Of a stretch of 64,000 nt of DNA, positions 1 through 7,772 are shown one piece after another. The stretch is taken from positions 186,001-250,000 of the forward strand of contig NZ_RJKN01000006.1 in NCBI RefSeq assembly GCF_003751265.1, read 5' to 3'. The notes beneath the pieces are model-generated. The model was not told where the DNA came from and searched no databases. It saw only the letters and a list, made by a program, of their open reading frames with translations. Each line of letters begins with the position of its first letter. Position 1 is the stretch's first letter. Source of the stretch: Pseudokineococcus lusitanus (lineage in GTDB: Bacteria > Actinomycetota > Actinomycetes > Actinomycetales > Quadrisphaeraceae). The translations under genes were made by a program, and so were the position numbers.

Positions 1-1890
1 GGCCTCGAGCTCCTCGGCCACGCGGGCGTAGGTGGCCCGCGCCTCGCGGTGCACCCAGGCGATCGACGAGCCGGGGAGGATGTCGTGGAACTGGTGCAGC
101 AGCACCGTCCTCCAGATCCGGTCGAGGTCCTCGTACGGGTAGGCGAAGGACGGGTTGGCGAGCGCCGCGGCGGTCGACCACAGCTCGGCCTCGCGCAGGA
201 GGTGCTCGCTGCGGCGGTTGCCCTGCTTGGCGCCGAGCTGCGAGGTGTAGGTGCCGCGGTGCATCTCGAGGTAGAGCTCGCCCACCCACACGGGCCCGCC
301 GCCGCCGCGCGGGCCGCCGGGGCCGTACTCGGCCTCGGCGGCGGTGAAGAAGGCCGAGGGCGGCTCGACGGCCACGCGCGGCGAGCCCTCGAGGTCCGCC
401 GTCCGCCGGGCGCGCTGGAGCATCTCGCGGGTGGGGCCGCCGCCGCCGTCGCCCCAGCCGAAGGGCACGAGCGAGCGGTTGGAGCCGGCCTTGTCGCGGT
501 GGTTGCGGGAGGCGTGGGCCAGCTCGGCCGCGGACAGCTCGGAGTTGTAGGTGTCGACGGGCGGGAAGTGCGTGAGGACGCGGGTGCCGTCGATCCCCTC
601 CCACCAGAACGTGTGGTGGGGGAAGACGTTGGTCGTGTTCCAGCTGATCTTCTGCGTGAGGAACCAGCGCGAGCCGGAGAGACGGACCAGCTGGGGCAGC
701 GCGGCGGAGTAGCCGAAGGAGTCGGGCAGCCACAGCTCCTGCGTGTCGACGCCGAAGCGGTCGAGGAAGTACCGCTTGCCGTGGACGAGCTGGCGGGCCA
801 TCGCCTCGGCGCCGGGCATGTTCGTGTCGGACTCGACCCACATCCCGCCGACGGGCACGAAGCGGCCCTCGCGGACCTTCTCGGCGACGCGCTCGTAGAC
901 CTCGGGGCGGTGCTCCTCGAGGAAGGCGTACTGCTGGGCCGAGCTCATGGCGTAGACGAGGTGCTCGCCCTCGGGGCTGTCCATGAGGTCGACGACGTTC
1001 GACGTCGTGCGCGCGACCTTGCGGACCGTCTCGCGCAGCGGCCAGAGCCACGCCGAGTCGATGTGCGCGTGGCCGACGGCGCTGACGCGGTGGGCGCTCG
1101 CGGCGGCGGGGGACGCGAGGACGTCGGCCAGCTCGGCGCGGGCCGCCCCGGCGCTCCCCTCGACGTCCTGGAGGTCGAGGACGTCGAGGCTGCGGTCGAG
1201 GGCCCGGGCGAGCTGCCACGTGCGCGGGTCGCCCTCGCCGAGCTCGCGCAGCAGGCCGTCGGCGACCTCGAGGTCGGCGACGAGCTCCCACACCTCGGTC
1301 TCGAGGACGGCCACGTCGGCGCGGGCGAGCCGGTAGAGCGGGGCGTCGGAGGACGTGAGGCGGTCGCCCAGCGTCGTCGGGCGGAACGGGTCGACGTCGA
1401 GGACGAGCGGGTTGGCGGCGGCCTCGACGTAGAGGTCGACGCGCTCGCCGCCGCGGGCGTCCCGGACGAGCGGCACCCAGCCGTTGCGCGGGTTGAGGCC
1501 CTTCACGGGCCGTCCGTCCGGCGTGTAGACGAGCCCCTCGGCCTGGAAGCCCGGCGAGTGGTCGGCCCAGCCGAGGTCGAGGGCGAGCTCGACGTGTCGC
1601 CCCGCGGCCTCCGCCGGCACCTCGCCCGTGACGTGCAGCCACGTCGTGCCCCACGCGGGGCCCCACGCGTCGCCGACGGCCATCGGCCCGTAGGTCGCGT
1701 CGGGGTCCTGGGGGCCGCCGCCGGCGTCGCCGGGCAGCGCGGCGGACGGCGGCACGGGCTCTCCGCGCCCGCCTCCGACGTGCCACGCCTCCACGACCAG
1801 CGGCGCGACCGTCCGGTGGACGAGGGGGCGCAGCCGGTGCGCGAGCGTGCGCTCGACGCGCTTGCGGAGGAGCTCTCGGTCGTCGTGCAC
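1..1890 (-). CDS. GH38 alpha-mannosidase (3' end cut by window edge)
   Basis: Glycoside hydrolase family 38 enzyme that removes alpha-linked mannose from glycans. No signal peptide is visible, so it is probably cytoplasmic. 630 codons are present and run in frame off the left edge, so the C-terminal beta-rich part is missing; family members are near 1,000 residues. The zinc-site motif HAHIDSAWLWP starts at residue 274 and the catalytic nucleophile is D390 in WLPDSFGYS. Further family blocks are GMWVESDTNMPG and, at the edge, FHDILPGSSIAW. The GTG start follows a G-rich Shine-Dalgarno-like run and opens directly into the conserved N-terminal region. It lies 218 bp downstream of a BTAD regulator on the same strand. 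The family is certain; the substrate is not. Confidence 0.93.
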   Translation of the reverse strand, partial: MHDDRELLRKRVERTLAHRLRPLVHRTVAPLVVEAWHVGGGRGEPVPPSAALPGDAGGGPQDPDATYGPMAVGDAWGPAWGTTWLHVTGEVPAEAAGRHVELALDLGWADHSPGFQAEGLVYTPDGRPVKGLNPRNGWVPLVRDARGGERVDLYVEAAANPLVLDVDPFRPTTLGDRLTSSDAPLYRLARADVAVLETEVWELVADLEVADGLLRELGEGDPRTWQLARALDRSLDVLDLQDVEGSAGAARAELADVLASPAAASAHRVSAVGHAHIDSAWLWPLRETVRKVARTTSNVVDLMDSPEGEHLVYAMSSAQQYAFLEEHRPEVYERVAEKVREGRFVPVGGMWVESDTNMPGAEAMARQLVHGKRYFLDRFGVDTQELWLPDSFGYSAALPQLVRLSGSRWFLTQKISWNTTNVFPHHTFWWEGIDGTRVLTHFPPVDTYNSELSAAELAHASRNHRDKAGSNRSLVPFGWGDGGGGPTREMLQRARRTADLEGSPRVAVEPPSAFFTAAEAEYGPGGPRGGGGPVWVGELYLEMHRGTYTSQLGAKQGNRRSEHLLREAELWSTAAALANPSFAYPYEDLDRIWRTVLLHQFHDILPGSSIAWVHREARATYARVAEELEA

Positions 1891-2108
1891 GGGCGGTGGC
1901 CCCCTGGAGGTCGCGGGTCGTCGTCGGTCGACCGGCGACGTGGGTCGCCGGTCGTCGTCCGTCGGGCACGTGCACCGGACCGGGTGCCGGTGCGTCGGCG
2001 CACCGGTCGGCACGACCCACACCACCACAGACCTCTGGTCCAGGGAAGGGCGTGGCGGTCGGGCGTGTCGGCGGACCGGCGCGCCGGCGGGGCCCGGACG
2101 CCGGCCCG

Positions 2109-4103
2109 TCAGGCGTCGAGGCGGGCGAGCACCGCGTCGACGGGGCCGACGTCGAGGACGCCGCTGCCGGCCGTGCGCAGCCCGCGGGCGGGCCGGAGCG
2201 CCGCGGCCGCACGGGCGGTCGCGGGACGGTCCCCGACGACCGCGGCGGCCAGGCCGCCGAGGGCCAGGAGCGCCTCGAGGAGGTGGCCCGGCGGTGGGTC
2301 GGGCAGCGCGGCGACGGCGCGGGCGGCGGCGTCGGGACGGCCGTGCGCGAGGTGGTGCCAGGGCAGCGCCCAGGGGGCGTACGCGCCGGCCGTGGCGGGG
2401 TCGTCCGGCCACGGGAGCCCGTGGCGGACCCGGGTGGCGAGGACGGCCAGGGCCGGGAGGCCCTCCGCGACACCGGGCATGCCGGCGGACGGGAGGAGCG
2501 CAGCGGCGTCGCGGGCGGCGGCCTCGACGACGTCGGCGGGCCGGTCCGTCAGCGAGGTGCGGACGGCGGCGTACCAGCGGGTGAAGACGGCGACCAGCGG
2601 CGCCTCGCTGCGGCGCCCGAGGTCGTCGGCCGTCGCGGCGGCGCGGTCGGCGCCGTCGACGTCGCCGAGCGCGCAGAGGGCCTGCAGCCGGACGAGGTGC
2701 CCGAGGACCTCGTGCGCCGTGAGGCCGTGCCGGGCGGAGACGGCGACGAGCTCGGCGCCGAGGGCCTCGCGCCGCGGCGCCGCGCCGACGTCGTCGAGGG
2801 CGTGGAGGGCGGCGGCGCCGAGGGCGTGGACGAGCAGGCGCGCGTCGCCGAGCTCCCGCGCCAGCGCCTCGGCCTCCTCGGCGGCCGCCCGGCCGCGGGC
2901 GCCGAGGACGCCCGCCTCGCCGCGGGTCTCGACCGCGAGGGTGGCGAGGAGGCGCCCGCGGAGGACGGGCGGGGCCTCGGCGGGCAGCCGCGCGAGGGTC
3001 CGCTCGGCGACGGCGACGAGCTCGCGCGCCTGCACCGGGTCGTCGGCGCGGCCCCACAGGGCCGGGACGTCGTGCTCCCCGACGAGGCGGGCGACGAGCT
3101 CGACGTCGTCGGTCGCCGCCGCGGCGCGGACGGCGTCGAGGCGCTGCTCCCGCGCGGCCACGAGACCCGCCGCGCCCGTGACGGCGAGGGAGCGGAGCAG
3201 CTCCGCACCCGCGCGCAGGCGTGCGCCGGAACCTGGCCCCACGGAGAGCGCGAAGGCGGACGCCGCACGCTCGAGCGGGGCGTCGCCGGCGCCCCGGCCC
3301 GCGGGGACGGCGTGCCGCAGCACGTCCTGCTCGAGCCGGACGAGGGCGGGGCCGGGGTCGACGCCCAGCTCGTCGGCGAGCAGGGCGCGGGCGCGGCGGA
3401 GCGCGGCGAGGGCGTCGGCCTGGCGGCCGTCGCGGTACAGGGCCAGGGCGAGCAGCCGGTGGCCCTCCTCCCGCCACGGCGCCTCCTCGGCGTGGGGGCC
3501 GAGGGCGGCGGCGGCCCCGGCGGCGTCGCCGTCGTCGAGACGGGCCGCGGCGAGGCGCTCGACGGCGGTGAGCCGGAGCTCGTCGAGCCGCCGGGCCTCG
3601 GCGCGGGCCCACGGGCGGTCGGCCACGTCGCCGTACGCGGGACCCCGCCACCGGGCGAGCGCGTGCTCGAGCCGCGGGACGGCGTCGCGCGGCGAGAGGT
3701 CGCGGGCGGCGGCGAGGTCCTCCTCGGCCGCGTTGGCGTCGAGGGCGCCGTGGGGCAGGCGCAGGGCGTAGCCGCGGCCCTCGGTGACGAGCAGCCGCGG
3801 GGGCGTGCGCGCCGGCCGGCCCGGCTCGAGGACGCGGCGGAGCGCGGCGACGAAGGTCCGGACGGCCGCGACGGCGCCCTCGTCCGGCACGTCCCACAGG
3901 TCGTCGACGAGGACCCCGAGCGGGACGGTGCGCCCGCCGGCGACGAGGAGCCGGGCGAGGAGCTCCCGCGGGCGGGGGGCGAGGGGGCGGAGGGCGCCGG
4001 ACGTGCCCGCAGCCCCGGGCGCGTCGCGGACCTCGAGCGGGCCGAGGGCACCGACGGCGAGGGGGGCGGGGGCTGGGTCACCGGCAGCCGGGTCGGGCGT
4101 CAC
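2109..4103 (-). CDS. BTAD-domain (SARP/AfsR-like) transcriptional regulator
   Basis: 664-residue regulator. Residues about 14-105 form an OmpR-type winged helix (PRPRELLARLLVAGGRTV, then LVDDLWDVPDEGAVAAVRTF). Residues about 110-255 match the bacterial transcriptional activation domain (BTAD), with GDVADRPWARAEARRLDELR and DELGVDPGPALVRLEQDVLR. The C-terminal 400 residues are Ala/Arg/Leu-rich helical repeats resembling TPRs. No NB-ARC ATPase Walker motif is seen, unlike full-length AfsR. It is divergent from the dehalogenase-like hydrolase with 63 bp between the start codons, and upstream of the GH38 gene on the same strand. Either neighbour could be its target; the sequence does not say which. 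Confidence 0.85.
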   Translation of the reverse strand: MTPDPAAGDPAPAPLAVGALGPLEVRDAPGAAGTSGALRPLAPRPRELLARLLVAGGRTVPLGVLVDDLWDVPDEGAVAAVRTFVAALRRVLEPGRPARTPPRLLVTEGRGYALRLPHGALDANAAEEDLAAARDLSPRDAVPRLEHALARWRGPAYGDVADRPWARAEARRLDELRLTAVERLAAARLDDGDAAGAAAALGPHAEEAPWREEGHRLLALALYRDGRQADALAALRRARALLADELGVDPGPALVRLEQDVLRHAVPAGRGAGDAPLERAASAFALSVGPGSGARLRAGAELLRSLAVTGAAGLVAAREQRLDAVRAAAATDDVELVARLVGEHDVPALWGRADDPVQARELVAVAERTLARLPAEAPPVLRGRLLATLAVETRGEAGVLGARGRAAAEEAEALARELGDARLLVHALGAAALHALDDVGAAPRREALGAELVAVSARHGLTAHEVLGHLVRLQALCALGDVDGADRAAATADDLGRRSEAPLVAVFTRWYAAVRTSLTDRPADVVEAAARDAAALLPSAGMPGVAEGLPALAVLATRVRHGLPWPDDPATAGAYAPWALPWHHLAHGRPDAAARAVAALPDPPPGHLLEALLALGGLAAAVVGDRPATARAAAALRPARGLRTAGSGVLDVGPVDAVLARLDA

Positions 4104-4166
4104 GACGTCGTGCCCCGCCGGGCGGCGCTCATCGGACGCTCATCGGGGGCGACGAGCGTGGACGCC

Positions 4167-5111
4167 ATGACGACGACCGAGCCCGTCCCGGCCCCTGCCC
4201 CCAGCGCTGCACCCACCGCCCCTGCGCCCGCCACGCGCCCCAGCATCCCCGGCCTCGCCGAGGTCGACGTGCGGGTGGCCGACGGCGTCTCGCTGCACGC
4301 CGCCGTCGGCGGGAGCGGCACGCCCGTGCTGCTGCTGCACGGCTTCCCGCAGACCCACCTCATGTGGCGGTCCGTCGCGGCGGACCTCGTGGCCGACCAC
4401 GCCGTCGTCGCCGCCGACCTGCGCGGCTACGGGGCCAGCAGCGCCCCGCCCGAGGACGGGCCGGGCACCTACAGCGCCCGGACGATGGGGCGGGACGCGG
4501 TCGCGCTGATGCGGGAGCTCGGCCACGACCGCTTCGCGCTCGTCGGGCACGACCGCGGCGGGCTCGTGGGCGTCCGGGCGGCCCTGGACCACCCCGAGGT
4601 CGTCACGCACCTCGGCGTCCTCGACGTCCTGCCCACGCTGGACAGCTGGGAGGTGCTGCAGGGGCGGTCGGCCGCCGTCGCCTTCCACCTCTACCTCATG
4701 GCGCAGCCGCCGGGGCTGCCGGAGGCGCTGGTGGCCGGGGCACCGGACGCCTTCTTCGGCCACTTCCTCGACGCGTGGGGCGACGGCTCCGCCTGGCTGC
4801 CGGACGACGTCCGCGCGGAGTACCTGCGGGCGAGCCGAGAGCGGGTGACCTCGGTCGTGGCCGACTTCCGGGCCTCGGCGGGCGTGGACGCCGACGACGA
4901 CCGGGCCGACCGCGACGCGGGCCGGCGGCTGACCATGCCCGTCGGCGTGCTGCAGCAGCACTGGGGCGGAGCGCTGGGCTTCGACCCGGTGGCGCGGTGG
5001 GCCGCCTGGGCGCCCGACCTCGACCACCGGCTCACGCGGGCGGGGCACTTCATGGCCGAGACGGCGCCGGGCGAGGTGGTGGCGCTCGTGCGAGGGCTGC
5101 TCGCCCGGTGA
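4167..5111 (+). CDS. alpha/beta hydrolase, haloacetate-dehalogenase-like
   Basis: 314-residue alpha/beta hydrolase. The oxyanion motif LLLHGFPQTHLMW (residues 55-67), DLRGYGAS, the nucleophile elbow VGHDRGG with Asp129 as nucleophile, and the C-terminal AGHFMAETAP histidine follow the fluoroacetate/haloacetate dehalogenase pattern; epoxide hydrolases share the Asp nucleophile. The first ~28 residues are a Pro/Ala/Thr-rich leader, so the true start may be later. It is divergent from the BTAD regulator gene, with overlapping promoter regions in the 63-bp gap. The family assignment is good. A real dehalogenase activity is only inferred; an epoxide or other hydrolase is possible. Confidence 0.85.
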   Translation: MTTTEPVPAPAPSAAPTAPAPATRPSIPGLAEVDVRVADGVSLHAAVGGSGTPVLLLHGFPQTHLMWRSVAADLVADHAVVAADLRGYGASSAPPEDGPGTYSARTMGRDAVALMRELGHDRFALVGHDRGGLVGVRAALDHPEVVTHLGVLDVLPTLDSWEVLQGRSAAVAFHLYLMAQPPGLPEALVAGAPDAFFGHFLDAWGDGSAWLPDDVRAEYLRASRERVTSVVADFRASAGVDADDDRADRDAGRRLTMPVGVLQQHWGGALGFDPVARWAAWAPDLDHRLTRAGHFMAETAPGEVVALVRGLLAR

Positions 5112-5211
5112 GGTGTGGCGCGACCGGGCGGGAGGACGGGCAGGACGGGGCTCGGCACCGCCCCCCTCCGAGGGGCGACGACCCACCGCCTCACGAGGAC
5201 GGCCGATGTCC

Positions 5212-5275
5212 GTCGATGACGCCGTCTGCCGCCGGATAGCGGCAGCACTAGATGCCGCGAGACACCGTCATCGAC
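5212..5275. repeat. left 64-bp palindromic element flanking the HNH gene
   Basis: The outer arms GTCGATGAC (5212-5220) and GTCATCGAC (5267-5275) are a perfect 9-bp inverted repeat. Inside, CTGCCGC (5226-5232) pairs with GCGGCAG (5239-5245), and a CTAG lies at 5248-5251. The reverse complement of the element at 7444-7507 aligns to it over 64 bases without gaps; I count 46 identical positions. The pair brackets the DUF222/HNH gene in opposite orientation, like element termini. It could instead be a dispersed intergenic palindrome. Confidence 0.7.
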
Positions 5276-5342
5276 GAGGCGTCGCCCCGACGGGAGGGCG
5301 AGACGTCGGTGGACAGGTCTGGCGGTGGCGCGGTCGGTCGAC

Positions 5343-5363
5343 TATCATTCGAACACACGTTCG
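5343..5363 (+). promoter_or_regulatory. -10 hexamer and LexA (SOS) box upstream of the HNH gene
   Basis: CGAACACACGTTCG at 5350-5363 is a perfect CGAAC-N4-GTTCG palindrome, the actinobacterial/mycobacterial SOS box. It follows a TATCAT -10-like hexamer at 5343-5348 and ends 25 bases before the GTG start of the DUF222/HNH gene. Repressor bound here would block transcription, so the gene should be induced by DNA damage. Confidence 0.82.
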
Positions 5364-5388
5364 GACGGGTTGTCGAGGGGGTGGCGCG

Positions 5389-7387
5389 GTGGGGCAGGAG
5401 CCGACCGACGACGCCCCGCGCGAGGACGACGTCCCGTGCCGCGACGATCGCCGTGACCTGCCGCCGCGCGACCTGCCCGTCGCCCGGCGCGCGGGTCGGG
5501 CCGTCCTGGACCGGCTCCGCGACGCCCACGCGGCAGCGTCGGCCCAGCACGCCGCCCTGCTGGACCTGGTGGCCGACCTCGTCGACGAGGTCGCCGCCGC
5601 CCTGGGCGTGCCGGTCGGCGGGGACCCGGTCGAGACCGCCCGGTTCGGCCGGCTCGGCGGGGACCCGGCCGAGGCCGTGGTCACCGAGATCGCCCTCGCC
5701 CTGCGGGTCGGGGTCGCGGGGGCGCGGCGACTGGTGCAGGACGCGCTCGCGCTGACGACCGTGCTGCCGCAGACCCGGGCCGCGCTGCGCAGCGGAGGCA
5801 TCTGCCCCGCCCGGGCGCACGCGGTCGTCACCGGCACTGCCGGTCTGACGCCGGAGCAGGCCCGCTGGGTCGACGCCCACCTCGCCGACGACCTCCCCCG
5901 CCTGGACCCGCCCGGTGTGAAGCGGAAGGTCCGGGCGCTGGTCGCCCGGCTCGAGGTCGACGCGACCAACCGCGGGCTCCGCTACGAGACGTGCCGGCGC
6001 CGCGTCCTCGTCCAGCCGCTCGGCGACGGGGCGGCCGAGCTCGTCGCCACCGGACCGGTCGCCGACATCACCGCCCTGTTCCACCGGATCACCACCTGGG
6101 CCACCACCCGCACCGGCCCGAACGCGGGGGCGGACCCGCACGCGGCGGTCGCCGCGGGTCTGGACCCCGTCACCACCGACCCGGCCGGTCTGCCCGACCA
6201 GCGCGGCGTGGACGCCCGCCGCTTCGACGCGTTGGTCGGCCTGGCCACCGGCGCCGACCCGCGCTCGGACGGTCGGGCGCACGCCGGGCCGTGCCACGGC
6301 CCGACGCTCAACGTGTCCCTGCCCACCCTGCTGGGCCTGGACGACGAGCCCGCGTGGCTCGCCGGCCACGGCGCCGTGCCCGCCGACGTCGCCCGCGAGC
6401 TCCTCGCCGCCGGCCACCCCTTCCGCCGGATCCTCACCGACCCCTTCACCGGGAAAGTGCTCGGCGTCGACGGACACCTCCACCACCTCGACACCAGCAC
6501 GACCCGCACGACCACGCCGCGGGCCGCCGACGACACGACGACCCCGATCGCGGACGTCCTCCCCACCCCCAACTCCGGCGCGCCAGCGGCACCGACCACG
6601 ACGGCGCCACCGCCCATCACGCCGGCTCCGGTGGAGGGCGCCCACGCGGTGCCCCACCCACCGGGCGACAGCCGGAAGAGCACACCACCCGTGCCGCCGC
6701 CGGCCACCACGGGCCAGGTGCCACCCGGCCTCGCCGACAAGCTCGCCCGCATCGCCGACGCAGCCGCGCCCGGCACCACCACGCCCCGATGGGCGTCGGC
6801 GGGAGCCGACACGTCCGACCACGGCACAAGGACCGCACCGACCTGCCCTCTCGCGGGCCTGCCCACCGACTACGTCCCGACCGCCGAGCAGACCCGCTAC
6901 ATCCGCGCCGCCCTGCCCGAGTGCACCCACCCCGGCTGCACCCAGCCCTCGGTCCGCTGCGACCTCGACCACCAGACCCCCCACGGCGCCGGCGGACCCA
7001 CCTGCGAGTGCAACCTCCGGCCCCGCTGCCGCAAGCACCACCAGTGCCGCACCCACTACGGATGGCTCGTCCAGCCGATCACCGACGACCCGACCGACCT
7101 GCACGGCCTCGGGACCCGGTGGACCTCACCCCTCGGACTGGTCCACGACGACCCCGCACCGCCCTTCCTCCCCCGACCCATCGCCCGGGAGAAGGACGGT
7201 GGCCCGCCGCTGCCCGCCGGCTGGGGCAAACCTCGGCGAGCCCCTCGACTGCTCCTACCCGACCGTCGACATGGCCTGGCCCGGCGCGCAGCTGCTCATC
7301 AGCGCCACCACCGTGACCCACCACCGCGACGCACCCCGACCGCCCGACCCGCCGGCCGAGGAGGACGACGACCCACCGCCCTTCTGA
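5389..7387 (+). CDS. DUF222 (13E12-type) HNH endonuclease, with apparent 1-base frameshift near the 3' end
   Basis: Residues about 20-330 are a DUF222/13E12 domain (ARFGRLGGDPAEAVVTEIA; ALRSGGICPARAHAVVTG). A Pro/Thr-rich linker follows, then a C-terminal HNH nuclease: CTHPGCTQPSVRCDLDHQ, then CECNLRPRCRKHH and THYGWLV (nucleotides about 6930-7075). The GTG start at 5389 follows a GAGGGGGT Shine-Dalgarno. The starting frame stays open to 8574, far into the opposing oxidase gene, but its codon pattern collapses after AAA at 7228-7230. Dropping one A there moves into a frame with strongly G/C third positions that ends at TGA 7385-7387. So either a real indel or a sequence error changes the last ~50 residues, after the nuclease domain. 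A LexA box precedes the gene. Confidence 0.85.
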
Positions 7388-7766
7388 CCGGGCGACCGCC
7401 CGCCGACCACCCGCCGACCACGAGCCGTGGCCGCCGTGGAGCCGTCGATGACGGCCTCTACGGCGGTCTAGTCCTGCCGCGAGAGCGCCGCAGACGACGT
7501 CATCGGGGGCGATCGACCGACGGCCGGACGCACGGTCGGCCCGGGCGGGGACGACGGGAGCGGGAGCGCCCTCGGCCGGCTCCGGCGTCAGGACTCGCCC
7601 CCGACCGCCGCCGGCCGCCGGCCCGCGCCCTCGGTCCCCAGCCGCAGCCCCCGCGCCCTCGGTCCCCAGCCGTCGGCCCGCCCGCGCCCTCGGTCCCCGG
7701 CCTGCAGTCCTCAGCCTCCAGTCCGGGCCGTCAGCCCGTCAGCCGTCAGCCGTCAGCCGTCAGCCA
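7388..7766. other. intergenic stretch with palindrome and short tandem repeats
   Basis: No gene is supported in these 379 bases. The stretch holds the right 64-bp palindrome (7444-7507), three copies of an 18-mer beginning CCCGCGCCCTCGG, and a run of GTCAGCC heptamers at the 3' end of the oxidase gene. Frames that stay open here have low third-position GC and are not coding. Confidence 0.7.
7444..7507. repeat. right 64-bp palindromic element flanking the HNH gene (inverted copy)
   Basis: GTCGATGAC at 7444-7452 and GTCATCG at 7499-7505 form the outer arms. CTAG and CTGCCGC are in the same relative places as in the left element when read on the opposite strand. By hand alignment 46 of 64 bases match the element at 5212-5275, with no gaps. 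Together they bound a 2,296-bp cassette. No clear target-site duplication is visible outside the pair. Confidence 0.7.
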
Positions 7767-7772
7767 TCAGCC
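7622..7772. repeat. 18-mer repeats and GTCAGCC heptamer tandem repeat
   Basis: The 18-base unit beginning CCCGCGCCCTCGG occurs exactly at 7622-7639, 7650-7667 and 7681-7698. GTCAGCC occurs at 7730-7736, then four times head to tail at 7738-7765, followed by ATCAGCC at 7766-7772. The last heptamers contain the TGA stop of the minus-strand oxidase gene. Confidence 0.85.

Noticed and set aside
49-3771. 1,240-codon open frame on the plus strand
   Set aside because: It is antisense to the GH38 mannosidase and the BTAD regulator, is made of Arg/Gly/Ala/Val-rich low-complexity sequence and has no recognisable domain; long antisense frames are expected at this GC content.
5212-7507. Insertion sequence with transposase
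   Set aside because: No DDE, serine or tyrosine recombinase is encoded between the palindromic elements, and no target duplication is visible; described instead as flanked HNH cassette.
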